Shown here: piece after piece, positions 33,841 through 43,341 of the stretch
How positions within the stretch are numbered: the first letter of the stretch is position 1
How the letters are laid out: every line of letters begins with the position of its first letter
Assembly: GCA_030431255.1 (NCBI GenBank)
Contig: JAUIJL010000019.1
Span: forward strand, 124,001-188,000
Reading direction: 5' to 3'
Length of the DNA stretch: 64,000 bases
Origin: Thermoanaerobaculia bacterium
Lineage (GTDB): Bacteria; Acidobacteriota; Thermoanaerobaculia; Multivoradales; J023
The notes under the pieces: model-generated
What the model was told of the DNA's origin: nothing
The model's database searches: none
The model's input: only the letters and a program-made list of their open reading frames with translations
Made by a program: the position numbers and the translations under genes

Positions 33841-35394
33841 ATGCCGTCCACACCGTCCCAAGATTCCTCGTTTCTCGGCCATCCGAGAGGGCTCGCCACA
33901 CTCTTCTTCACCGAGATGTGGGAGCGCTTCAGCTTCTACGGCATGAAAGCTCTGCTGATCCTCTTCATGACCGGAGCCACGGTCCAAGGGGGCTTGGGAT
34001 TCGATACCCCCACCGCGGCCGCGATCTTTGGGCTCTACACCGCCGGGGTGTATTTGTCGGCCCTACCCGGAGGATATCTGGCGGACCGGCTCTGGGGCCA
34101 GGAGCGGGCGGTGCTCTACGGTGGAATCTTGATCGCGGCGGGTCATTTTTCCCTCGCCGTGCCGTCAAAGGCGACGTTCTTCGCCGGTTTGGTGCTGATC
34201 GTGTTGGGCACGGGATTGCTCAAACCGAATATCAGCATCCTGGTAGGGCGTCTCTACGCCTCCCAGGACGAACGACGCGAGGCGGGTTTTTCGCTGTTTT
34301 ATATGGGCATCAACTTGGGGGGATTCCTGGCGCCGTTGATCTGCGGCACCCTGGGAGAGAAAGTCGACTGGCATTGGGGATTCGGAGCGGCGGGGGTCGG
34401 CATGGTGCTCGGTCTGGTGCAATTCGTGTTGGGAAAAAAGAAGCTGGAGGGTCCCGGCATGCAGGCACACCGACCGCCGACCGAGCCGTTGGCGCGCAAG
34501 ATCCGAGGGCAGATCTTCGTCGGACTGGGTTTGGGGGCTTGCCTCGCGGTGGGATTGGGGATCGGTTGGATTCCGCTGACGGCCGTGCAGCTGGCCAACT
34601 TCGCGGCGATCGCCATCGTGTCCATGGCCATCGGTTTCTTCGCCTACTTATTGGTCATGGGCGGGTTGGACTCGATGGAAAAAAAGAAGGTGGCGGCGAT
34701 CGCCATGTTGTTTATTTTCGCGTCTATTTTCTGGGCGGGCTTCGAGCAAGGCGGCTCGTCCCTGAGTATCTTTGCTCGCGACATGACCGATCGGGTGGTG
34801 GGGGGTTGGGAGTTTCCCGCCAGCTGGTTCCAATTCGTGAACTCGTTCTACGTGATGCTCTTGGTTCCGGTCTTTGCCGTCCTTTGGACCCGGCTGGGGT
34901 CTCGACAGCCCTCCGTGCCGGTGAAATTCGCCGTCGGCCTCACTTTGCTCGGCGCCGGTTTCCTGGTGCTGACCCGCGCGGCCCAGCTGGCGGAGACGGG
35001 CGCGAAAGTCGGATTGGGCTGGCTGGTGGTCGCCTACTTCTTGCACACCTGCGGTGAGCTCTGCCTGTCCCCGGTGGGTTTGAGCATGGTGACGCGGCTG
35101 GCACCGGAACGTTTCGCCGGCCAGATGATGGGGGTGTGGTTCATCTCCATGTCCCTGGGCAACCTTTTGGCGGGTCTGGTGGCGGGAAAAATCGTCCAGT
35201 GGTCCATGTCGGGGGTGTTCTTCGGGGTGGCGGCGGTTTGTATGGTGGCGGGAGTGCTCATGGCGGGTCTCGCGGGGCCGGTGAAAGGGCTCATGGGGCA
35301 GGGCAACCGAGCGGACGCGGAGATGGATTCCACGTCCGCGAGCTCCGCGGCGGGTCCCGCGACAGAGCCGGTGGGTAGCTCCAGCAGCCCGTGA
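33841..35394 (+). CDS. POT/PTR2-family proton-coupled peptide transporter
   Basis: This 517-aa inner-membrane symporter carries the POT signature EMWERFSFYG (residues 26-35), the ExxERFxxYG motif involved in proton coupling. The next signature region is TGLLKPNISILVGRLY. At least 12 hydrophobic spans are seen. It imports di- and tripeptides with protons. The C-terminal tail is polar (EMDSTSASSAAGPATEPVG). Its neighbour, convergent at 35433, is a peptidase of the prolyl oligopeptidase family, and a secreted M4 protease lies 8 kb upstream, so a peptide-scavenging theme is plausible. The GGGAG ribosome binding site lies 7 bp before the ATG. Confidence 0.95.
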   Translation: MPSTPSQDSSFLGHPRGLATLFFTEMWERFSFYGMKALLILFMTGATVQGGLGFDTPTAAAIFGLYTAGVYLSALPGGYLADRLWGQERAVLYGGILIAAGHFSLAVPSKATFFAGLVLIVLGTGLLKPNISILVGRLYASQDERREAGFSLFYMGINLGGFLAPLICGTLGEKVDWHWGFGAAGVGMVLGLVQFVLGKKKLEGPGMQAHRPPTEPLARKIRGQIFVGLGLGACLAVGLGIGWIPLTAVQLANFAAIAIVSMAIGFFAYLLVMGGLDSMEKKKVAAIAMLFIFASIFWAGFEQGGSSLSIFARDMTDRVVGGWEFPASWFQFVNSFYVMLLVPVFAVLWTRLGSRQPSVPVKFAVGLTLLGAGFLVLTRAAQLAETGAKVGLGWLVVAYFLHTCGELCLSPVGLSMVTRLAPERFAGQMMGVWFISMSLGNLLAGLVAGKIVQWSMSGVFFGVAAVCMVAGVLMAGLAGPVKGLMGQGNRADAEMDSTSASSAAGPATEPVGSSSSP

Positions 35395-35432
35395 GACGAA
35401 TCCCGGGGTGCATCTAGATCGTGGACCGTGGG

Positions 35433-37469
35433 TCACTTCCGGTAGCGTTCGAACCAGGCCAAGATATGTAGGACCTTCGAGATCAGGTGGCTGGGTCGTC
35501 CGGCGATGCCGTGGGAGGCCTCGGGGATGCGGACCATGGCGGTGTCGACCTCTCGCAATTTGAGGGCCTGGTAGTACTGCTCGGTTTCCGAGATCGGGGT
35601 GCGGTAATCGGCTTCTCCCGTCAGCAACATGGTCGGAGTCGATACGTTTCCGACCAAGGAGAGTGGAGAGCGTTCCATGTAGTGGGCGGCGTGCTCCCAG
35701 GGCGGCCCGGGAAACCAATAGCGATAGAAGAAATTGTAGGAATCCGCGGTGAGCGCGAAGCTGTACCAATTGATCACCGGCTTGGCCGACACCGCGGCCG
35801 CAAAGCGATCGGTTTTGCCGACGATCCAAGCGGTCAGCACCCCGCCGCCGCTGCCACCGGTGACGAAGAGCTGCTCCGGATCCACGTAGCCCAGCTCGAC
35901 CATCGCATCGATGCCGGACATCAAATCGTCATAGTCCTGGCCGGGGTAATTGTGGTGGATGAGGTTTCCGAATTCCTCGCCGTAGCTGGTGCTGCCCCGG
36001 GGGTTCATGTAGAGCACCACGTAGCCGGCGGCGGCGAAGAGCTGAACCTCCGTCGACCAACGATCGCCGTAGTTGGCGAAGGGCCCACCGTGGATCTCCA
36101 GGATCAGGGGATAGGTCTTCGACGGGTCGAAGCCCGGTGGCTTGGCGATCCACCCCTGAATGCGCCGCTGGTCGTAGCTTGAGGTCACCCAGATTTCCTC
36201 CACCTGGGCGAGCTCTTTGTGGCCCAAAAGATCCTCGTTGAGGTGGGTGGAGCGGACGGTTTGGCCTCCTGCTGAAACGGCGATGTCGGCGGGGGCTTGG
36301 GTTTCAGCCCAGGTATAGGCGATATCACCCGATTGCGACACGGAGAACGAGCCGCTGGAGTAGGGGCGTCCGAGTGAGGTGCCGCCCAGGTTTTCGGCCA
36401 GGCGGGTGATCTCACCGTCGAGGGAAATGAAAGCGATCTTGCCGTTGCCCTCGTCGTTGAACGACACGAAAAGGCCGCTGCCGTCGGACTTCCAGAGTGG
36501 CGACGACACCGCGCGATCCAAGGCCCCTGAAATCAGGCGGCTCTCGCCGGATCGTCGGTCGAGCACGTAGAGCCGAATCGGCTGGTAGCCCTGGAATTTG
36601 TCGTCGACACCCAAATACGCGATCAAGTGCCCGTCCGGGGAAACCACTGGCGAGAGATCGGGTCCGAAGCGATCGGTCCATTGGCGAAGCTCGCCGTTGG
36701 ACAGCTCGAGCTCGAAGAGCTCGCTGTTGTTCGGCGTCTTGAGTCGATCTTCGTGACGGTTGGCGGAGAAAACCAGGCCCTTCTGGTCGCCGGTCCAGGA
36801 GATCGTGCTGCCATGATCGTAGTCGCCGTGGGTCACCTGGCGAGGGGTGCCACCTTCCGCGGGCAGCACGAAGATGTGTTGGAAGCCGGGCTCCACATAT
36901 CCCGAGCCGTCCCGGCGATAGATCAGATCGTCGATCACTTTGGCTTTGGGCGCCCACTCGGCCCCTTCGGGTTTCTCCGGCAGCTTGATGAAGTCCTCTT
37001 TCTTCACCGGCACTCGCATGGAAAACGCGATCGTGTCACCACGGGGAGACCAGCTCAGGCTCGACGGGCTCTGTAGGAGCCGGGTCAGCTGCACGGTGTC
37101 GCCGGAGTCCATCCATCGGACAAAGATCTGGGAGCCGTTGTCCGTGCCCGAGAGAAAGAGCAGCCGGTCCCCGTCGGGAGACCAGCGCGGAGAGCTGGAA
37201 TCTCCGTCTTGGGTTACGGGTCGATGTCGTCCCGTTTTTCGATCCAGCAACCAGATGTCCGACTTCGAACGGTCCGTCATGATGTCCATAAAACGGCGGG
37301 CGTAGGCGATCGTCCGACCGTCCGGAGACATCTGGGGGTCGGTGGCCCATTCGAGCTCAAAGACATCACGGGGAGAAAAGTTCTGGGGATCCGCGGAGGC
37401 GGTATCGACCAGGATCGAGCCCAGAGTCAGCAGGTAGAGGACGGCGGAGATTCGGAGGATCGTTTTCAT
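35433..37469 (-). CDS. S9-family serine peptidase (prolyl oligopeptidase fold), exported
   Basis: This 678-aa protein has a signal peptide (LRISAVLYLLTLGSILVDTA SA region, residues 4-26). A beta-propeller of WD40-like PD40/TolB repeats follows (TDPQMSPDGRTIAYARR; SSPRWSPDGDRLLFLSG). The C-terminus is an alpha/beta hydrolase. Catalytic Ser lies in TGGSGGGVLTAW, Asp in LLTGEADYRTP and His in EASHGIAGRP. The nucleophile elbow is GGSGGG, where S9C enzymes usually have GGSYGG. Predicted periplasmic oligopeptidase or aminoacyl-peptidase. It is convergent with the peptide transporter, with a 38-bp gap. Confidence 0.9.
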   Translation of the reverse strand: MKTILRISAVLYLLTLGSILVDTASADPQNFSPRDVFELEWATDPQMSPDGRTIAYARRFMDIMTDRSKSDIWLLDRKTGRHRPVTQDGDSSSPRWSPDGDRLLFLSGTDNGSQIFVRWMDSGDTVQLTRLLQSPSSLSWSPRGDTIAFSMRVPVKKEDFIKLPEKPEGAEWAPKAKVIDDLIYRRDGSGYVEPGFQHIFVLPAEGGTPRQVTHGDYDHGSTISWTGDQKGLVFSANRHEDRLKTPNNSELFELELSNGELRQWTDRFGPDLSPVVSPDGHLIAYLGVDDKFQGYQPIRLYVLDRRSGESRLISGALDRAVSSPLWKSDGSGLFVSFNDEGNGKIAFISLDGEITRLAENLGGTSLGRPYSSGSFSVSQSGDIAYTWAETQAPADIAVSAGGQTVRSTHLNEDLLGHKELAQVEEIWVTSSYDQRRIQGWIAKPPGFDPSKTYPLILEIHGGPFANYGDRWSTEVQLFAAAGYVVLYMNPRGSTSYGEEFGNLIHHNYPGQDYDDLMSGIDAMVELGYVDPEQLFVTGGSGGGVLTAWIVGKTDRFAAAVSAKPVINWYSFALTADSYNFFYRYWFPGPPWEHAAHYMERSPLSLVGNVSTPTMLLTGEADYRTPISETEQYYQALKLREVDTAMVRIPEASHGIAGRPSHLISKVLHILAWFERYRK

Positions 37470-37649
37470 GACATGGCTCCGGGGCAGGGGATCGCGGGTC
37501 AGCCTGTGGGGTCCGATTCATATTGGGTCGGATCACTGAGATCTTGCGGCCCTGAGTCTAATGGTCCATCTGTCCGTCGTCGAGGGAGGTCGCTCAAGGC
37601 CGTCGATCCCATGCTTCCGCGGGATTTCAGCCCCTAAGCGAAGGCTGCC

Positions 37650-38249
37650 GTGTATACTTTTCGAGCCGAGCATGGAGAGAGGAACTGCAGTTTGAGCGAC
37701 GATATTCTGCCGAGATTGGCCGGGGGAGACCCGGGCGCTGCCGAAGAGTGCATGGACCGATACGGCGCTTTGGTTTGGTCTTTAGCCCGCCGTCATACGC
37801 GTCTGGCGGCAGAGGCGGAGGACGCCGTGCAGGAGGTCTTCCTTTCCCTGTGGAAGAACGCCGATCGATTCGACCCGTCAAAGGCCTCGGAAGCGGCGTT
37901 CATCACCATGATCGCCCGCCGTCGTCTGATCGATCTCCATCGCCGCAAAGAACGCCGTCCGGAAGGCTCGACCGTGGAGTCGGAGCTCGAGCGGATGCCG
38001 GATTTCAAATCCAGTGTCATCGAGTATCGAGCGGAGGCGAGCCTCGCGGCTCGGGCCCTGCGCAAGTTGCAGCCGAAAGAACGAGAAGCGGTGATTCTTT
38101 CCGTTTATCAAGGCATGTCCCACAGCGAGATCTCGAGCTACCTCGGCCTCCCCCTGGGCACGGTCAAAACCCATATTCGTCGGGGCTTGAAACGGGTCCG
38201 CGAGACCCTGGCCGGGGACGACTTGGCCCTTCAGCGAGCGGCGAAATGA
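37650..38249 (+). CDS. ECF-type RNA polymerase sigma factor
   Basis: This 199-aa protein has sigma-2 (ALVWSLARRHTRLAAEAEDA, then VQEVFLSLWKNADRFDP) and sigma-4 (LQPKEREAVILSVYQGMSHS, then YLGLPLGTVKTHIRRGLKRV). It lacks sigma-1.1 and region 3, as ECF factors do. The start may be GTG at 37650 or TTG at 37692, the latter with AGAGGAA upstream and removing an unlikely N-terminal stretch. It overlaps the next gene by 4 bp (ATGA), the usual arrangement for an ECF and its anti-sigma. The region 37470-37649 is divergent from the S9 peptidase and holds their promoters. Confidence 0.9.
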   Translation: MYTFRAEHGERNCSLSDDILPRLAGGDPGAAEECMDRYGALVWSLARRHTRLAAEAEDAVQEVFLSLWKNADRFDPSKASEAAFITMIARRRLIDLHRRKERRPEGSTVESELERMPDFKSSVIEYRAEASLAARALRKLQPKEREAVILSVYQGMSHSEISSYLGLPLGTVKTHIRRGLKRVRETLAGDDLALQRAAK

Positions 38250-38515
38250 GCGGCCGAAAGCATCGATGGGGTGAAGCTTCTGCTCGTCGGGCCGAAGAGC
38301 TGTTGGTGACCCGCCTGACCGAAGGCCTCGACGAACCCACCGCTCATGAGCTGGACTATCTCCTGCGGGATCTACCGGAGCTGGATGTGGAATCCTTCGA
38401 GCTGGCGGCGGCCGCGGTCGAGCTGGCTTGTTGGCAGGGTCTCGAGTCGGAGTCGGAGTCGGAGCCGATGCCCTTGGTTTTGCGCGATCGTGTGATCGCC
38501 GGTCTCGGCTCGTAG
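38246..38515 (+). CDS. Short anti-sigma-like partner (89 aa)
   Basis: ATG at 38246 overlaps the sigma factor stop (ATGA). The product is acidic and helical (EELLVTRLTEGLDEPTAHEL, then YLLRDLPELDVESFELAAAA), like the N-terminal sigma-binding part of RskA/ChrR-type anti-sigma factors. No zinc-binding HxxxCxxC and no membrane segment are seen, and typical anti-sigma factors of this kind run about 200-270 aa. It may be a soluble mini anti-sigma, or a truncated gene that lost its membrane part next to the convergent photolyase gene 6 bp away. The role comes from its position. Confidence 0.6.
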   Translation: MSGRKHRWGEASARRAEELLVTRLTEGLDEPTAHELDYLLRDLPELDVESFELAAAAVELACWQGLESESESEPMPLVLRDRVIAGLGS

Positions 38516-38521
38516 GTCGGC

Positions 38522-40021
38522 TCAGAAAGCCAGGGTTTTCTGCCGGGGCTCACCGGAAAACTCGGCGATGTAGGCTTTGGCGTCGAGCTTGCGGCGGGTG
38601 CTGTCCGAGCTCATGAATCGCACCTTGCCGAAGATCTCCCGTTCCGGACCCCAGGCTCGGTCGTAGCGACCCAAGCACCAAAAGATGCCGCTGTAGCTGT
38701 TCGGATTCCGACCGTCGACAGCGTATTTGTTGTTCAGCTCGATCATCACCTCGAGGGCCTCTCGCGGGGAGGCTGTCCATTCGAGGATCTTCTTGCCCCA
38801 CAACATCCGCAGGTAATTGTGGATTCTGCCGTCGCGGACCAGCTCCCGCTGAGCTGCGTTCCACAGCTCGTCGTGGGTGGCGGCGCGCTCGAATTCCTCC
38901 AAGCTGTAGATTGCCGGGCGCGGGTCCGAACGGTGCTGCTCCAGGGTGTCCCGGGCCCACTCCGGAAGCGATTCGTATTGCTCGTAGTCGTCGCGCAAGG
39001 CGCACATGTTGTAGCCGAGCTCCCGCCAGGTCACCAGCTCGTCGAGAAAGGCCTCCGCGGGCTCGCTCAAGCCCCACCAGCCGTGTCGTGCCGCTGTGGC
39101 CTTGTGGAAAAGCTTGCTCGGATTCCAATCCTCCCAGGCGGCGACGGCGGCGAAGACCTCGTGGGCGGAGAGATGCCCGAAATGCAAATAGGGCGAGAGC
39201 TCACTGGTGGCTCTTCGTCCAACGTCTCGACGATCGTCGACGTATCGGGACAGACGCTCTTGAATGAAAAGGTCCAGGTGTTTTTCGGCGGTCTCCGACC
39301 CGCCGGAATATTCCACCGGCGCGACGGAATGATCGACAGGCAGCCGGTCGAGCGCATGGCCCGGGCCGAGCAGAGCCTGGAGATCGGCCGTGGGCCAGCG
39401 ACGGGTCACGTCTTCGGGCAAGCCCGCCAAGTGGGGCAGGTCGGAGCCCAACGGATTCGAACGGGGAAAGTCGCCGATGTGGGACGGCAACGTCTTTTGC
39501 ATGTATCGGCGGAAGTCCACGGCGCGCAGGAAGACCCGATCGGTGGCGCGGATCGGCAACAAGCCGTTGGAGTCGACCCGCTCCAATCGGACGTCGAGCC
39601 GTCCGGCGGCGGCGCTCACCATGCGCGGCAGGAAGAACGACGGAAAGTCGTCGGTGACCACCGAGCAAGCCCGCTTGGCCAGGGCTTCCAGCAGACCTCG
39701 ACCTTGTCCCGGCTCCGGCTCGACGTAGGGGTAGTAGGCCACCCCATGGTCGTCGCATCGCCGTTGGTTGACCTCCATCCCTTCGATCACGAAGCGATGG
39801 AGGCGATCCGACGCCCAGCGATATCCGGAGCGCAAAGGCTCGAAAACCAATAACGGCTTGCCCAAAGCGCGAGCCCGATCGGCGGCCAGCTCGAGCGCGA
39901 AATTATGACGGGTTCTGCGGGCGGCGATCATCCAATAGAGCACGTAATCGCGCTGCTCCCGGATCGGAGCGGAATTGCAGGCTTCGAGCCGGACGTCGGG
40001 AATATCTGAGGATTCGCTCAC
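38522..40021 (-). CDS. Class II-type deoxyribodipyrimidine photolyase
   Basis: This 499-aa FAD enzyme repairs UV cyclobutane dimers with blue light. The N-terminal alpha/beta domain begins YVLYWMIAARRTRHNFALEL. The C-terminal FAD domain has the class II marks LYGYNMCALRDDYEQYE-like ELGYNMCALRDD, WGKKILEWTASPREAL, NNKYAVDGRNPNSYSGIFW and CLGRYDRAWG, then EIFGKVRFMSSDSTRRKLD. Class II enzymes use the WGKKILEW and DGRNPN segments, so the class is clear. The start GTG at 40021 lacks a strong ribosome binding site. It lies 31 bp downstream of the SRPBCC gene, and the two likely form an operon. Such pairs occur in light-responsive loci. Confidence 0.9.
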   Translation of the reverse strand: MSESSDIPDVRLEACNSAPIREQRDYVLYWMIAARRTRHNFALELAADRARALGKPLLVFEPLRSGYRWASDRLHRFVIEGMEVNQRRCDDHGVAYYPYVEPEPGQGRGLLEALAKRACSVVTDDFPSFFLPRMVSAAAGRLDVRLERVDSNGLLPIRATDRVFLRAVDFRRYMQKTLPSHIGDFPRSNPLGSDLPHLAGLPEDVTRRWPTADLQALLGPGHALDRLPVDHSVAPVEYSGGSETAEKHLDLFIQERLSRYVDDRRDVGRRATSELSPYLHFGHLSAHEVFAAVAAWEDWNPSKLFHKATAARHGWWGLSEPAEAFLDELVTWRELGYNMCALRDDYEQYESLPEWARDTLEQHRSDPRPAIYSLEEFERAATHDELWNAAQRELVRDGRIHNYLRMLWGKKILEWTASPREALEVMIELNNKYAVDGRNPNSYSGIFWCLGRYDRAWGPEREIFGKVRFMSSDSTRRKLDAKAYIAEFSGEPRQKTLAF

Positions 40022-40052
40022 GTCGAAAAATTCAGGGTCGGCGGTCGGGAAA

Positions 40053-40589
40053 TCAGCTAGAGACCAGCTGGGGCTCGGTGGTTGCTTTGGGCTGCTCGGT
40101 AGGCTGGTCCGCGTCGCGCAGGCCGGCGTTGCGCCGGTCGACGTTACTCGGGTCGAAGAGCTCCAGCAGGCGTTCTTGGCGGTATTTGAAGATGCGAGTG
40201 AGATCCGGCGCCACGAAGAGCTTTTCGATCAGCGCGCCTCCCCACACCGCATAGCGGACTCGATCTTCCACCAACGTCCCCCCTTCGACCTCGGTGAAGC
40301 GGTGCTCGTGGTGCCACATTCGGTACGGACCTCGCACCTGCACATCGACAAATCGATGGGGAGGCTCCCAAACCGTGATTTCGCTGCGCCAGCGGAGGGG
40401 AATCCCGTGCAATTTGAGCTTGTAGTCGATCAAAGCTCCTTCGCGCATATCGAGCTTTTCGGGCTCGACGATATGAAAGCTGAGCCAAGGTGGGGTCAGC
40501 AGCTCCAGATTTTCCGCCCGGGAGAAGAAATCGAAGACGGTTTCCAGGGGAAATTCCAGGGTGGTGGAGCGATGCAGGTCGAACGTTTT
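40053..40589 (-). CDS. SRPBCC-family (START-like) protein
   Basis: ATG at 40589 is favoured because GAGAGGTG precedes it; the frame upstream, to 40691, runs into the 19-bp repeats. The 178-aa product has the START/SRPBCC pattern: FDLHRSTTLEFPLETVFDFF, then LLTPPWLSFHI, then a GIPLRWRSEITVWEPPHRFV core and a terminal helix. These proteins bind hydrophobic ligands in a helix-grip pocket. It lies just upstream of the photolyase gene. Relatives annotated as cell-division inhibitors are often paired with photolyases. A light- or DNA-damage-linked role is inferred. Confidence 0.8.
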   Translation of the reverse strand, partial: KTFDLHRSTTLEFPLETVFDFFSRAENLELLTPPWLSFHIVEPEKLDMREGALIDYKLKLHGIPLRWRSEITVWEPPHRFVDVQVRGPYRMWHHEHRFTEVEGGTLVEDRVRYAVWGGALIEKLFVAPDLTRIFKYRQERLLELFDPSNVDRRNAGLRDADQPTEQPKATTEPQLVSS

Positions 40590-40668
40590 CATGGACACCT
40601 CTCGGAAGCGGGCTTTAAAGAGGGGCGTTGCCCATCCGCAACGCCCTTTGAGAGGTCCTTCGCCTGGA

Positions 40669-40744
40669 GCATCCGTTTGGATGCCGTGCATCCGTTTGGA
40701 TGCCGCGCACCCGTTTGGATGTCGCGCACCCGTTTGGATGTCGA
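40669..40744. repeat. 19-bp tandem repeat array with CATCC-GTTT-GGATG hairpin
   Basis: Four units of GCAYCCGTTTGGATGYCGY lie head to tail, each containing a small hairpin in the first two copies. It ends 4 bp from the permease stop and lies in the leader of the SRPBCC gene. Confidence 0.9.
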
Positions 40745-40748
40745 GGAT

Positions 40749-43241
40749 TTATTCGTCCCGCAGCACCTCCACGGGCTGGGCTTGGGAAGCCCGATGGGCC
40801 GGCACGAATCCGGCACTGAACGACACCGCCGCGAGGACTAGGATCGCGGCCAGGAAGACCACGGGATCATGGGCCTCCAGCTCGAAGAGCAGGGATTCCG
40901 CGAGCTTGGAAAAACCCAACGCGGCCACCGCACCGATCACCGTGCCGACCCCGACCATAACCGTGACCTTGCCGAGAATCCAGGCGCGGACCCGCGCCGC
41001 GTCCGCGCCGAGGGCCATGCGCAACCCGATCTCTCGATTTCGTTGCACGACCGTGTAAGCCAGCACACCGTAGAGGCCGATGGCGGCGAGCAGGGTCGCC
41101 AGGATCGCGAACGCGGAAGACAGCAGGCTCAGGGTGCGATCGAGGTAGATATTTTCCTCTACCTGGACCTCGAACGGACGCAGGTCGTCGATCGGCAGGT
41201 TGGGATCCAACCGTTTGACGGTGTTGCGGATGGCCGGGATCGAGGCTCGCGCGTCGCCGGAGGTGCGGACGTAGAAGCTCACCGAGCCGACCTGATCTTC
41301 CTGCCGGTAGGGTAGGACGAAGACCGGGGGTATTTGTCCCTTGACCTCGCTGTATTTGGCGTCTTCCACCAACCCGACGATCTCGATGTCCATCTCACCA
41401 CCGGAGCCCATTTGCATCCATGTTCCGATGGCCTTGTCCCCCAGGTTGAATTTACGGGCAAAGGTCTCGTTGACCACCGCGACCTTGCCGCTTGTGGCGA
41501 CGTCGCTCGCTTGAATATCGCGACCGGCGATCAACGGGATGCCCAGGGTTTTGAAAAAGCCCGGGCCGACCGCGTTGAAGCGGGAGTTGGTGTCCGTATC
41601 GGGTCCGGCTTCGAATCCCTGAACCGAGACATTGTTGCCCCAATTGCTGCCGGAGATCAGCGGGACCATCGACGCGCAAGCTCCTTCGACTCCGGGCAGG
41701 GCCCCGATCTCTTGCTCCACGCGCGTGAAAAGCTCACGGCTTTGTTCCGGGCTATAACCGTTGAGCTCCGGAGACAGTGAGAAGGTCACGATTTCGGCGA
41801 CATCCAAGCCGAGATCGACCTTCGACACGTTGCTGAGACTCTTGATCAACAGACCGGCGGAGATGAGAAGCATCATCGAAAGCGCGATTTGGGCGGTGGC
41901 CATGGCGGCCCGAAAACGATTCGCCGCCCGCGACGAGGCGTTGCGACCCCCTTGAATTTTCAGGGTCACGGCGTAAGTCTCGCGGGTGGTATGCAATGCC
42001 GGGAACAGACCCACCATGCCGATCAGAAACGACAGGATCGCCACGAAGAGCCACGCGGATGGGCCGAGCTCGAAAGCGATCCCGAGGCTATCGGCGCCGG
42101 GGATCAAGGAGGCGAGCACCTTGAGGGTGGCTTGAGCGACAAAGAAACCCGCCGTGGCTCCGAAGAGAGCGAGCACAAACGACTCGGTCAGCAGCTGGGC
42201 AACTACTTGGCCTCGCCGCGCGCCGATGGACATCCGTACGGCAATTTCACCGGCCCGTTGAGCCGCTCGGATCAGCAGCAAATTGGCCAGGTTGGCGCAG
42301 GCGATCAAGAGCACGAAAGCGGTGACCCCGAAGAGCAGCAGCAGCGGCGCGCGAACCTCTTCGTGAACCGTGCTTTGGCCTCGCGAGCCGTCGCTCAAGT
42401 CCAAGGAGCGGGCTTTGAAAAGGGCTAGGGTGGGCTCGCTCATGCCCTCTTGCAGGGGAGCGTCCACCTGCTCGAGGATCCGCTGATAGACCACCTGCAC
42501 CGAGGCCTGGGCGCGATCCAAGTCGACCCCGTCTTTGAGGCGCGCGAACATGTACACCCAATAGCTGCGTCGATTGTCGAAGCCCTTCCAGCCCGGCACC
42601 ATCGTCTCTCTCATGGTGATGGGAACGTAGATGCTGGGTAAGTTGCCGAGGGTGGTGCCGTGGAAGCCTTTGGGCGCCACGCCGATGATGCTCATGGGAT
42701 TGCCGTTGACGATCAGGTTTTGACCGATGGCGGAGTCGGATCCGCTGAAACGGTCGATCCAATAGGAGTGGCTGAGCACCACCACTGGGTGGCCGCCGAA
42801 GCTCTGGTCGTCGCTGGGTTGGATCAATCGTCCAGCAGCGGGTTGCAGCCCGAGGATCTTGAAATAGCTGCCCGAGACCAAAACGCCTTCGGCACTGGCG
42901 GTGGAGCCCTCAAAAGCCAAATTGGCGGAGAACTCGCGATGGGCGGCCACCCCTGAAAGGGGAGTTTCCGCTTGTTGCAGGTCCCGGAACATGGGGTAGC
43001 TGAAGACCGATTCCGAGTTGCCGGAGGTGGTGCTGGAAATGCTCCCCGATTTGGGACCGGGAGAAGAAAGGCTCACCAGCTGGGCGGGCTCACGCACCGG
43101 CAGCGGGCGCAGCAGCATTTGCTCGAAAAGGGAAAAGATCGCGGCGTTGGCACCAATGCCGAGCGCCAACGACAAGACGGCGACCAACGCCACCATCGGT
43201 GATTTGAGCAGCGAACGAACAGCAAGCTTAGGATTGATCAC
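40749..43241 (-). CDS. ADOP-type ABC transporter permease (MacB/FtsX domains)
   Basis: This 830-aa protein has two MacB periplasmic-core and FtsX halves. Span 1 (ALVAVLSLALGIGANAAIFSLF) is the hallmark of acidobacterial duplicated orphan permeases. Further spans include LLLLFGVTAFVLLIACANLAN and, in the second half, LLSSAFAILATLLAAIGLYGVL followed by AYTVVQRNREIGLRMALGAD. There is no ATP-binding subunit nearby, hence the orphan name. It is likely an efflux or lipoprotein-type mechanotransducer, substrate unknown. The start GTG at 43241 has TGGAG upstream. Downstream lies the 19-bp repeat array. Confidence 0.9.
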   Translation of the reverse strand: MINPKLAVRSLLKSPMVALVAVLSLALGIGANAAIFSLFEQMLLRPLPVREPAQLVSLSSPGPKSGSISSTTSGNSESVFSYPMFRDLQQAETPLSGVAAHREFSANLAFEGSTASAEGVLVSGSYFKILGLQPAAGRLIQPSDDQSFGGHPVVVLSHSYWIDRFSGSDSAIGQNLIVNGNPMSIIGVAPKGFHGTTLGNLPSIYVPITMRETMVPGWKGFDNRRSYWVYMFARLKDGVDLDRAQASVQVVYQRILEQVDAPLQEGMSEPTLALFKARSLDLSDGSRGQSTVHEEVRAPLLLLFGVTAFVLLIACANLANLLLIRAAQRAGEIAVRMSIGARRGQVVAQLLTESFVLALFGATAGFFVAQATLKVLASLIPGADSLGIAFELGPSAWLFVAILSFLIGMVGLFPALHTTRETYAVTLKIQGGRNASSRAANRFRAAMATAQIALSMMLLISAGLLIKSLSNVSKVDLGLDVAEIVTFSLSPELNGYSPEQSRELFTRVEQEIGALPGVEGACASMVPLISGSNWGNNVSVQGFEAGPDTDTNSRFNAVGPGFFKTLGIPLIAGRDIQASDVATSGKVAVVNETFARKFNLGDKAIGTWMQMGSGGEMDIEIVGLVEDAKYSEVKGQIPPVFVLPYRQEDQVGSVSFYVRTSGDARASIPAIRNTVKRLDPNLPIDDLRPFEVQVEENIYLDRTLSLLSSAFAILATLLAAIGLYGVLAYTVVQRNREIGLRMALGADAARVRAWILGKVTVMVGVGTVIGAVAALGFSKLAESLLFELEAHDPVVFLAAILVLAAVSFSAGFVPAHRASQAQPVEVLRDE

Positions 43242-43341
43242 GTAGGCTCTCCACGGGACTCAGGAATAAAAACGACGTCACACCTATCCATACGAACGAA
43301 TAGGCATTCAGTTCCCCGTTTTGAGATTTTGCAGAAGCCGA

